Assembly (NCBI GenBank): GCA_900642245.1
Contig: CAAAJI010000026.1
Location: forward strand, 348,420-389,459
Reading direction: 5' to 3'
Length of the DNA: 41,040 nucleotides
Origin: Fragilaria radians
Taxonomy: Eukaryota > Bacillariophyta > Fragilariophyceae > Fragilariales > Fragilariaceae
This document shows positions 1 through 8,681 of the stretch, piece after piece. The notes below the pieces were generated by a model. That model did not search any database, was not told the origin of the DNA, and saw nothing but the letters and a program-made list of their open reading frames with translations. How positions within the stretch are numbered: the first letter of the stretch is position 1; every line of letters begins with the position of its first letter. The translations under genes were made by a program, and so were the position numbers.

Positions 1-1850
1 AAGCAAGCATTGTTTAGCATGGCCCTTGTCCTTCCCCACAGGGTTGCAAACGCTCTTTCCACTTTACCGTTCTCTTGAGGGGTGTTGGGTGCCGTGAACT
101 CCATCTGGACCTTCACACCTTCCTTCTCAAACATCTTTCTAATGCCTTCGTTCTCTCCCGAGTTATCACAACGAAGAAACTTAACCATTTCCTGATTCCC
201 CGCCTTCAGATCCTTCACAAAACTGACAACAGCTCGGATCGCGTCGGTCTTCCTCCTCAGGAACAAACTCCACTTCATGCTCGTACACTCATCAACGAAG
301 AGCAACCAGTACTTTGAACCACCAAAACTTGGGTTCCTCAAGTAGCTGATATCGAAACCAAGTCGTTCTCCAGCCACAACAGACTTGTTCAGACTTACTT
401 TCTTCAGTCCCTTCTGTTTAGCCTTCGCCATTACACATTCGGCACAAGTCTCCATCTTTCCAGTAACATGTAGACCCAAAAGAACACCTGTCTCCTTTGT
501 GACAACTTCGCAGGGATGACCAAGTCTTCTGTGTAAAACATTAACATCCACCTTAACTTGTGGAAGCCCAGTCACCAACGCAGCATCGACTTCGATCTTG
601 AACTTTACACCGATAAGTCCTCCTGACTCTATCTCCTTAAACTTAAAGTTCACCTCGCCTTTCGAAAGAATCAGGTCGCTACCATCCGAAACGATCTTCG
701 CTCCCTTCTTCAACACTGTACTTAAACTGAAGAGTTTTCTCCACAAACCTTCAACATATTTCACTTCAGACATTACGAAGACAACTTCTTTACCATCCGT
801 ATCCGTTGTAGAAACCTTTAAACTTCCCTTTTTCGTTGCTCGAAGCTTCTTACCATCACCCAGGATGATATGTTGATTGATATCTTCAACATCGAAGAGT
901 CCTTCCAATTCGTTGGTCATGTGACTTGTAGCTCCTGTGTCGCCGATCCAAACATCGTCGTTCTCCAAGTCTCCTTCCGACCCAATCAGGACTTCCTGTG
1001 TAATCTTTTTCTCTGCCTTCTGAGCCTTCTCCTCCTTCTGTTTCTTCCAACAATACTTTTCCGAATGTCCCTTGAGCTTGCAATGCCCACAAACAAGATC
1101 CTTCTTTGGAGCTTTCTTCTTACAATTCACCGCCTTATGTCCGTATTCTCCACAGCTTCGGCAAGAACCCTTAAAGCCTCCATTCTCCTTCGAAACCAAA
1201 ACTTTATCAACTTTAGCATTCTTCTTCGAAGGTTTATCTTCCTTTTCCATAAGCCTTGTAAACTTGGCTCTCAACCTGCTCTTGAGCTTGTCTAGGTCCA
1301 TATTGCCTGACTCAATCTCGCTCTCCAGGTTCTCAATGAGATTCTCATAATCTTCTGGTAGGTTGTTCAGAATGTGAATGATGAGGTCTATATCGCTAAT
1401 CAAATGCCCCAACGAAATCAATCTTCTTCTAATCCTCTCCAATTCCCTGATCCAAACATCTGGGTCATTACTTGAATCCTCAAGACAGCACAATGTAAAC
1501 TCCCTCTTCAATGCAATCAGACTCATCGTAGTGGATGGCTCAAACTTAGCCCTCAATTCCACCCATGCCAGCCTAGCATTACCATTTGGAAGATCTTCTG
1601 TCCTTGAGTTATCCACCAGATCAAAACAAACATCGTCTTCACAAGCCATCATAAGATCAGCAAACGCCATGTCATTGTTTTTGATATACTCTTCAAAGTC
1701 TTTACTTTTATCGTCTTCGGGTTTCTCCTCTAATCCGAGTAACACCGCCTTGTAACCCATCAATCCTGCTCTTGCGACGAATTTTTTAGACCATCTGTTC
1801 CAGTCATCGGCCTTTCCGTTAAATACGCTGGACTTAATCTTATATTCCAT
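1..1850 (-). CDS. Copia-type LTR retrotransposon Gag-Pol polyprotein (partial, C-terminus outside window)
   Basis: An uninterrupted minus-strand frame starts at ATG 1850-1848 and stays open for 616 codons to the left edge. In order I see a Gag region, two CCHC zinc knuckles (C230-x2-C-x4-H-x4-C243 and C254-x2-C-x4-H-x4-C267), an aspartic protease motif DTGATS at D304, a pre-integrase motif (HRRLGHP near residue 440), and integrase core acidic residues: D near 499, D near 562 in CDNSGENEG, and E near 598 after TPQENG. Protease-integrase order before reverse transcriptase is the Copia (Ty1) arrangement. The reverse transcriptase, RNase H and 3' LTR must lie left of the window. No stop or frameshift was found when I translated the whole segment, so the element may be young or still functional. 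Two knuckles instead of one is slightly unusual. Confidence 0.93.
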   Translation of the reverse strand, partial: MEYKIKSSVFNGKADDWNRWSKKFVARAGLMGYKAVLLGLEEKPEDDKSKDFEEYIKNNDMAFADLMMACEDDVCFDLVDNSRTEDLPNGNARLAWVELRAKFEPSTTMSLIALKREFTLCCLEDSSNDPDVWIRELERIRRRLISLGHLISDIDLIIHILNNLPEDYENLIENLESEIESGNMDLDKLKSRLRAKFTRLMEKEDKPSKKNAKVDKVLVSKENGGFKGSCRSCGEYGHKAVNCKKKAPKKDLVCGHCKLKGHSEKYCWKKQKEEKAQKAEKKITQEVLIGSEGDLENDDVWIGDTGATSHMTNELEGLFDVEDINQHIILGDGKKLRATKKGSLKVSTTDTDGKEVVFVMSEVKYVEGLWRKLFSLSTVLKKGAKIVSDGSDLILSKGEVNFKFKEIESGGLIGVKFKIEVDAALVTGLPQVKVDVNVLHRRLGHPCEVVTKETGVLLGLHVTGKMETCAECVMAKAKQKGLKKVSLNKSVVAGERLGFDISYLRNPSFGGSKYWLLFVDECTSMKWSLFLRRKTDAIRAVVSFVKDLKAGNQEMVKFLRCDNSGENEGIRKMFEKEGVKVQMEFTAPNTPQENGKVERAFATLWGRTRAMLNNAC

Positions 1851-1858
1851 CTTCTCGA

Positions 1859-1870
1859 TCTACTATACCA
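1859..1870 (-). other. Candidate retrotransposon primer-binding site
   Basis: Reading the minus strand from 1870, the sequence begins TGGTATAGTAGA, nine bases before the polyprotein ATG. TGGTAT pairs with the CCA-containing 3' end of a tRNA, and Copia elements usually prime from initiator-Met tRNA. The match is convincing only over the first six bases. A 12-bp palindrome (CGCTTTAAAGCG, 1883-1894) lies between it and the probable LTR end. Confidence 0.35.
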
Positions 1871-1894
1871 CTTAAATTCGCTCGCTTTAAAGCG

Positions 1895-2790
1895 TGTTAA
1901 AATAATCGTAGCTTGGGCCCTTTAGTTTGATCTTTTCTCCTTCGATGAATATCCGGGTCTCCACTAATCTGTCTTCACAGTCGCTCGTCCGCCTTTTACT
2001 TTAAATGCAGGTAGACTCAATCTCACCTTGTGTCTCTCAACTCTGTAGATCCGGGTAGCTCAAATTTGACACTTCGATTTAGCTTCTTAACTCCGACTCT
2101 CCACTTAACAACACAACTCTTTCAAACGAAATGATTTCTTTTCTTCGACTCCTTCGAAAATAAACGACAATCACTCTCTCGTTAAACCTTTCAAAACGAC
2201 AATTTCCTCTCTTCCACTCGTCGACGATATTCCGATGATCAATGAAGCTCGTCTCACCCAATCGACACTCAAAAATGAAGTTCTCAACAATTCACACTCA
2301 ATCTTATTCAAAAAATCTAAAACAAAGTCTCCAAAGCGATTCTAACCAACTCAGGCTCAAGGATCGACAACTCTCTTAGATCAATAACGACGAAGGAACA
2401 AAAAAATAACTCTTACTCAATCTAAAAGGTAAGTTCAAACCAACTCTTCTTTTATAGAATCGATTTCAATCGAGTTATTAAAATTACCGAAATTGTGAGT
2501 TTTTACATACCAAAAACTCAAATACTCTCACGTTTTTCATCTCCACGCCGATCCGTTCGGCTTTTCTTAAGTAAATTTTGGTTCAATTCTAAACACATAA
2601 GAATTGAACTCATTTTCCATACTCTGCCTCTAAATATCAAAGAAACTTCTCCCACGATCAAAAACAATCGTTGATCAACCGACATTGACGTTCGAAACTC
2701 GCGTTTCTCCGAAAAAAATAAATCGATCCAAAAATATAGACGGATCAGTCATACACGATCCAAAACATGATTTTTGATATACATCATCAA
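1895..2790 (-). mobile_element. Probable 5' LTR of the Copia element
   Basis: The segment upstream of the polyprotein should hold the 5' LTR. On the minus strand its likely 3' end is ...TTTTAACA at 1895, a typical TG...CA-type border. A TATA-box-like stretch (TATAAAAGA, about 2458-2450) could drive element transcription. Base composition differs from flanking DNA up to about 2790, where a minus-strand TGATGATG could be the 5' border. Only one LTR lies in the window, so borders cannot be confirmed by alignment and the length is uncertain. Confidence 0.4.
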
Positions 2791-5166
2791 CGGTAGCTAA
2801 GCGTTGCACGAGAGAGGAAAGACTCCAGAATTTGTCGTTAAAATAAAATCTGAAATTTCAGAATTCCCTTGTTTTTCCTTTCCATTGTTGAATCGTTGGT
2901 TTGCAAGAAAATTGATTCTTCATCATGCTACGATTCCCTGTGGGACTCCAATGATAGTGTCCCATTAGGAATCCTATTGTGGAATTTCCATCTTATCCAC
3001 TTATATAAGGAAAAAAATTCCATGATTGTGGTCGGCTCAACAAGTAACTAAAGGCAAATTCATTCAGGTGAGGCGTTCAAATAAACATGAGATATTGCCA
3101 TGAACTTCTTTATTCGTAACTCTACAAAATATTAATCGGAAAGGTTAGTTAATTTATCTGAATTGAACCAGTCCTAACCAATATCCTGAGTATTTTCTTG
3201 GACCTATCATCAATTTTTTTAATATTCGCTTATGATTTAGTGCTAAATTTGATTGAACTCATTAAATGGCACTATACAGGCGCAAATCACCAATGTAATA
3301 TTGCTTATTTGAATTAGATATTATGATTCTTTTGGAGGATTGGCATACTTATACGCATGAATTGAGAGACAACAACACTCAGTCTAAGAATAAGTTAATT
3401 GGCTATGAAATGTAACTATGTATCGGTATCAGAGACGAAATTAATCTTGTTACAAGCAAATACAGAGATTGAGACTTTCTATGCACAAAGCTGTCAGGGA
3501 TTTTGAAATCATTCCTTGCTTACCCAGTTTATCGCTTGGAGCGCCAAATGGTTAATGCAGAATTTCTTCATTTGTGTTTTTGCCGACTCAAGTAGAATTC
3601 CTTCACAGATATAAAAATAAAAATACAGGTGAAAATATGTGAAGTACTATCGTTGGCTTTGGAGGCATATTTTTGTTTGGCATATTGATTCATTTCCAGC
3701 CAATTTCTAGCTTGTTTAAAGTGGACTTCCCACTTGCTGCACCCAATCTCTTTCTCCGAATGGTCAGTCCGACAGCACATGAATTGTATGTATTATAATG
3801 AGACAAAGGTTTCGAGAGGTATAGTACAATGCTAACTTAATTCTTCATTTCATAAATCAATACATGACCAATTTATACTTTCTTCAGCATTTAAGACACC
3901 ATCCCTCTTCAAGATTTACATGTTGATACCCTCTCCCCTTAATAGTGCGTAAAGTTGAGTAAAATCTCATTTCGGGGTTCCTCATCAGAAATATTTCAGA
4001 AACGTATCCACGTTAGCTCCAAAATCAGAATTGATCTAAAACAAAAAGGAAGTTATACTATTCGAATTCTCTTAGGTCCATCGCTGCTAACATATCTAAC
4101 CAAGTAACATATTGATTCTAATTTAATGTGCCTCTACAACCGAAATACAGCAGCATCTGACTTGAGTTTATCACTTACTTTGATCATACTCACAAATGAT
4201 AAACTTTGAACTAATTTTACCCCAACATATCGAGTTTGACAATGGGAGTGTGTTCAAATCCGTTTCATTCTCAACATGTCTATTGAATCACATGAAGCTT
4301 TAACAACTAAAGTGAAATAGCCATTAATCAAAAGGCATACCTGAATAGATTCACTTAAAGTATTTGGTAATTTGGCGCAACCAATGGAAGACTGATAGCA
4401 AGAACTAAATTTTTGAAAATGGATGCACCGTTTCACGGAATAAAATTACACCATATATATGGTAGGCCTAGAATTTGGCAAGAAATTTAAAATGCACATT
4501 AGTTCCATGTGATACAAGGCCACCCTGTTCCCAGATTCAGTGATACTTGCGCTTTAGGTGTATCAGCCTAATCAAGATCATGTAGCGCACATCAAAGAAT
4601 TAGTTTGATGTATAATATATCTCTATTAGTATGTTTAAGATTCGAGACACCTTTAAGATTTGACGGTTGACTATGATGATATGAAATTTCAAGCAGCCGA
4701 AAATCAAGGGCAATAGTGAGGGATGTTCATCATGTGAGTGAACTTCAATATCGATTCACTTTTCGGATTAATATTTCTATAAGACAAACAATGATTTCAT
4801 TGTTTTTATTTGAATTTGCCTTACTTATTGATGCAGCATCACAACGTCCTCTTAAAGAATTTTGAAGTGGGTCATAAATTTTAGAATAATTGTAAAAGCT
4901 TATCAATGATCTTCATTTGTCTCAGTACAGTACCAGCATATGCGCCTCAGGGAAAGGTTGAGTAAAGATTTTTGTCCAATATTAAAGGGTAACAATAGAA
5001 TGAAGCGTAGTATGCTTTAAAGACCATTGAGGGGTGATTGGCGTAGACTGTACTGCGATTTTTCAATACAATAGAATCAAAGAATCTTTTAGTTGTTTAT
5101 TCGTAACTTAACCACTTTGCCGCCTCTATATTTGCAGCTATGTTGGATGAGACTCTTACAAGTGAC
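2791..5166. other. AT-rich intergenic region, no convincing gene
   Basis: About 2.3 kb without a recognisable gene. Two small minus-strand reading frames start with ATG: 3568-3780 (70 codons, hydrophilic first half with several Cys and Trp) and 4254-4436, the latter containing ATTCAG followed by a GTATGC donor-like site. I recognise neither. Two perfect 14-bp palindromes occur: TCTGAAATTTCAGA (2849-2862) and ACCATATATATGGT (4450-4463). Confidence 0.5.
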
Positions 5167-6165
5167 TCATTGAGGAACGGGTTTGGCACTTGGCTTCATC
5201 ATCATAGTTGGCTTTGCTGTTGGCCTTTTCTTGATCGTCTTCAATGCTGGACAGGTGCTGGGTTTGTATTTGCTAAACTTGCAGATAGTTTCGTCGATCC
5301 ACGCAGTATAGTACGAAACTCTTGTGAAAATCTGTGGTACACCCGCTTTGATACATATTGGTTCATAGGAAGGAGATGCGCTTCGTGATAAGATTCCAAG
5401 CTGTACATTATTCCTCGAATTGCTATTTGGGAGGAGTAACGGTCCACCAGAATCGCCGAAGCATCCTCCTTTTTTCGCATCATAGGAACAGATATCAGAA
5501 TCCTGAACCCTCCAAGATCCAGCACGTTTTATGCATTCGACATTGGTGATCGTTCGAAAGGATGCTTCCATCAGTTTTTCTGGGAGGTACGAAGATATAG
5601 AAACCGGCGCTGTTCCTGGTGAGAGCGTTGGAAGACCAGTGGCACCAAATCCGATAGCCGTTACAATCGCATGCTTAGCTGGAAGGGAATGATTGCGATT
5701 CCAACGCAACAAGGGAACTCCATTGACAGGTGCATTAAGAATTATCAATCCAATATCATTTTGATAAATTCCATAGTATGGCTGGTAGCCTGGATGTGTT
5801 ACTGTTTGATTGGAATTTCGATAATACTCATATCCATTGTAATTGCGGGATGTGGAGTTTACCCACACGTCGACTTTGATAGCATATTGAATGCAATGTG
5901 CAGCCGTCATTACGACATCTGGTGCAATCAAACTTCCTCCACAAAATCCGGAGTCCGAAGCGCCAAACGAAGAACCTTGAATATGAAGCCAAGAATAGTA
6001 TGGATACCGAGCTGATTTTGCAATCGTGCCCCCAATGATTCGAGATTCTAACTCACGAGAATAAATGGATTCAGAGAATGGCACCTCGGAATTTGAGAGA
6101 GCCAGTTGTAGCTGTCCAAAAAGGTGAAACAACACGAAAAGTAGGTTAGATAAGCGTCTTTCCAT
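5167..6165 (-). CDS. Secreted S1-family (chymotrypsin-like) serine protease
   Basis: A single-exon, 332-residue protein. Residues 1-24 are a hydrophobic signal peptide, so it probably enters the secretory pathway. A zymogen cleavage site R42 precedes IIGG (43-46). The catalytic triad is visible: H90 in TAAHC, D137 in NDIGL and S239 in GDSGGP. Three N-glycosylation sequons occur at N103, N119 and N158. The position equivalent to trypsin Asp189 (six residues before Ser239) is Gly233, and the position equivalent to Gly226 appears to be Gln278, so Arg/Lys specificity is not expected and the S1 pocket may be unusual. A Lys/Pro-rich tail (about 300-332) follows the protease domain. The ATG at 6165 is chosen because it gives a clean signal peptide. 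The gene stands alone; a degenerate repeat begins about 115 bp upstream. Confidence 0.92.
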   Translation of the reverse strand: MERRLSNLLFVLFHLFGQLQLALSNSEVPFSESIYSRELESRIIGGTIAKSARYPYYSWLHIQGSSFGASDSGFCGGSLIAPDVVMTAAHCIQYAIKVDVWVNSTSRNYNGYEYYRNSNQTVTHPGYQPYYGIYQNDIGLIILNAPVNGVPLLRWNRNHSLPAKHAIVTAIGFGATGLPTLSPGTAPVSISSYLPEKLMEASFRTITNVECIKRAGSWRVQDSDICSYDAKKGGCFGDSGGPLLLPNSNSRNNVQLGILSRSASPSYEPICIKAGVPQIFTRVSYYTAWIDETICKFSKYKPSTCPALKTIKKRPTAKPTMMMKPSAKPVPQ

Positions 6166-6280
6166 ATTTTTGCCTTAAAGTTGTGTGTCGAGAAACAATT
6201 TTGAGTTGAAAAGAAATCAATCTTTCGTTCACCGTGTCGTTTTTCCGTTCAGACTTAGCTGGCCCTGTTTCATTTGATCA

Positions 6281-6538
6281 TGTGACACCGTTACGTCATA
6301 GGATTCACGACTGAATTAATATGAAATGTCACTTAAGGCTGGGGCTTCAAGACAAAGATGATAAGTATTTGTGTAGTACAAATTACAGATATCCCAATCT
6401 TGTATTTCAGTAAAATAAATAAAATCAGGGTAGCTAATGCAATAACGAAACTGTTTCATTGTAAATAGTTTTTCTTCATATTTTCCAACAAGATTGGAAG
6501 TGAAATCAAGCAAACCCAAATTTTAGCAATAAGAATTG
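6281..6538 (+). repeat. Diverged duplicate, left copy (broken gene 3' end)
   Basis: This stretch aligns with 10881-11180 in the same orientation. Shared blocks include CGTAACGTCA/CGTTACGTCA, GTCACTT...GGGGCTTCAA, GTGTAGTACAAA, the run AATAAATAAAATCAGGGT (positions near 6414 and 11055), and GATTGGAAGTGA-type sequence near the end. The left copy lacks roughly 45 nt in the middle and has in-frame stops, so its reading frame is dead while that of the right copy is open. It lies just upstream of the protease gene, on the opposite strand. Confidence 0.8.
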
Positions 6539-6959
6539 TATTTGTCCAAGCGGTCAAGCAATGATTGGCTCTTCATTTTACAGAATTGATGATGATTTTT
6601 AACAATAGCCTTTTCAACTCATAGAATCAAAATGGTGGAAGTCATGATGTACTGTTCAAAAAGGCAAAACAGATTAATCGAATTGGAGAATTGGATGTAT
6701 GGATAGCCATTTGCTGTTCAAGAAAAGAGGAGTATTCGATTCAGATTTTGCAAAGAATCTAAAAGGAAAGTGTGAAAGGTTTTGCAGGGCTTTGAGTGAT
6801 GGAGTAGTTCATACCAAAAGTAGAATACAAGCCTGTCTCCTTATCAGTCACAGAGGCAAACATTACTACAGTAGCCAGTAATATAGGCAAAATGACAAAG
6901 AATGAGTAAGCTCAAAATTTCAATGTGGTAAATTTTACTATGAATCAACAATCTTTGTC
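6539..6959. other. Short intergenic stretch
   Basis: This separates the left duplicate from the transposase remnant. A 60-codon plus-strand frame (6699-6881, ATG start, basic) is open, but I recognise nothing in it and cannot call it a gene. Confidence 0.4.
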
Positions 6960-8165
6960 TTTGTGAATTGACAATCAAATGGTCAATCCTGAATTGGATC
7001 ACCAGACACCATTCACAATCATTGCCAGGGTCAGAAAAGTCCAAAGACAAGATGGTGATGTCCTCTTGCTGTTTGCTGTTCCTCCTTGCCAAACCCCTGC
7101 TCCTGAGCTTTTCCTGCCAACCTTTTCGACACGTGCATCTGTTGCTTACTTGAATGGACCATTAAGAGCATCCATTTCTTGCTGAACACTTGTGGCATTT
7201 GGAAGACCCATCAAAATGGCGAGTCCCTGCTCAAAGAAGTCTTCTCGCTGTGCAAGAATGATGTTATCAGTCACAATCCTTCCAGGAAATGTATCAAGCT
7301 TGAGGATCACTGGGCCTTTTTTTCAATTTGCCAGTGACGGGATCAAGGATTAAAGTCTTGTTCATATTTGGGAAAAGAGGAACAATAAAAAACTCAATGT
7401 ATTGATTCAGAAGTGAATCATCCATTGAGCCACAAGATCGCACAGTATAGAAGCTGTCACACTTCTCCTGGTATGTAGGACATCCATATTGGCCACAGAT
7501 AGGTGGAAGTCCAACTAGCCAACCCATCTTCACCCTAAAGTTTTCTTGCAACTTGGCACTTGAATCAAAAATATAGAAGGCAGGCAGCGCCTCTCCAGCT
7601 GCTGACGTTGCATAGATACCGGTGACATGCCTAGCAGATTTGACACCCCTGTTTGCTCCACGTTGTAACTTCAGGTTGTGATACAACACGGCAGGAGATC
7701 CACCTTTGTTGTCTATGGTGGGTCTCATCCATGTTGATAATCCTTCGAGTAACATCGGCTTTGAATGTAAGCTGTATTAAACAAGACTTGGTACGTGAGT
7801 GTTCATATTACCAACAACAAGCAAGTCACTCATCCGAGTTAAAAACATGCTTACTTCAGACAACAATTGACCATCTTTGTCCAACTCAATTTCATCAACA
7901 ACCATGCCACTGGATAATAAGTCTGCTTTCGCATTGTTAAACCACTGATTCAAGTTTTCATGAGTGGTCCATTGTGCACGTCCATCCTTGACTGTCATCT
8001 TTAATGCAGCTTGCAGTGCTTGCGGATACTGTTTCCAAACCTTCCTCTAAACAGAGTCAATCTTGAATCAATTGTCATACTTCATTCCCAATTTTGATGC
8101 ACCCATCAAACGTAGGAAATCCTTTCCTTTCAACTCCCTATCACCAACCTGACTCCAAGTGACTT
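6960..8165 (-). pseudogene. Decayed DDE-superfamily transposase
   Basis: Fragments in different minus-strand frames line up as one DDE-type (Tc1/mariner-pogo-like) transposase of a kind abundant in diatoms and brown algae. Hallmarks are the NAKADLL/VVDEIELD region, TSAAGEALPAFYIF, VGLPPICGQYG, GSMDDSLLNQYIE, LILDP, GPVILKLD and LMGLPNATSVQQEMD. Damage seen from N to C: stops at 8070-8068 (TGA), 8049-8047 (TAG) and 7779-7777 (TAA); a frameshift in a seven-base homopolymer at 7317-7323; and a stop at 7148-7146 (TAA). The homology fades near 6960. I found no terminal inverted repeats. The family name is recalled, not searched; the decay itself is seen directly. Confidence 0.85.
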
Positions 8166-8681
8166 GACTCAATTGGTACGGATGGTAGCACAACTTGGCC
8201 CCTTACGTGAAGGTCGTGGAAATCAAATTTCCAGCCTTTATAGACCATTGACGCAACATGATTTTCGTCGAGCTCGTCAATACATTGGACCAACTCCACT
8301 TTCAAGTTCCTTTCGAAGTTCCTTGGTTCAATTTCATCATATTAATTCATTACATTATATCTAGAGTATTTCAAGTTCCATCAAAGGAATGAGTAAAATT
8401 CCATATATTACACTGGATATTACACTGGACTCTAAGATGGCATAGGGGTCTTAAGTAGAAGAGCCTCGTTCTAAGCTAAAAAAAATACGATTTTATCAAA
8501 GAGAAGATTGCTGTCATCAACTCAATTCACATGCTACATACGAATAAACGCCATTTCCCTCATTTAATCCTGAAAAAGGAACGTTTTTGACTTTCATAGC
8601 ATGCACAATTTGTTCACACACTTAACGCCGAAGGATTTGAGACGTAAATTTTAACAATTCAGTCAATGATGCTCATTTCGT
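8166..8681. other. Intergenic region upstream of the RBR gene
   Basis: About 500 bp. A 66-codon plus-strand frame (8164-8364) is open but overlaps the edge of the transposase remnant and is unrecognised. The 3' part is AT-rich and should hold the RBR promoter; I see no specific element. Confidence 0.4.

Noticed and set aside
886..1092. Minus-strand 68-codon frame and several plus-strand frames between 75 and 1755
   Set aside because: They lie inside the continuous Copia polyprotein frame and are its other-frame shadows.
4450..4463. ACCATATATATGGT as a CArG-box (MADS) site
   Set aside because: The spacing between CC and GG is eight A/T bases rather than six, and no gene starts nearby.
5140..6015. 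Plus-strand frames over the protease gene (5140-5388, 5358-5549, 5671-6015)
   Set aside because: Antisense shadows of the serine protease, which has all family motifs in one minus-strand frame.
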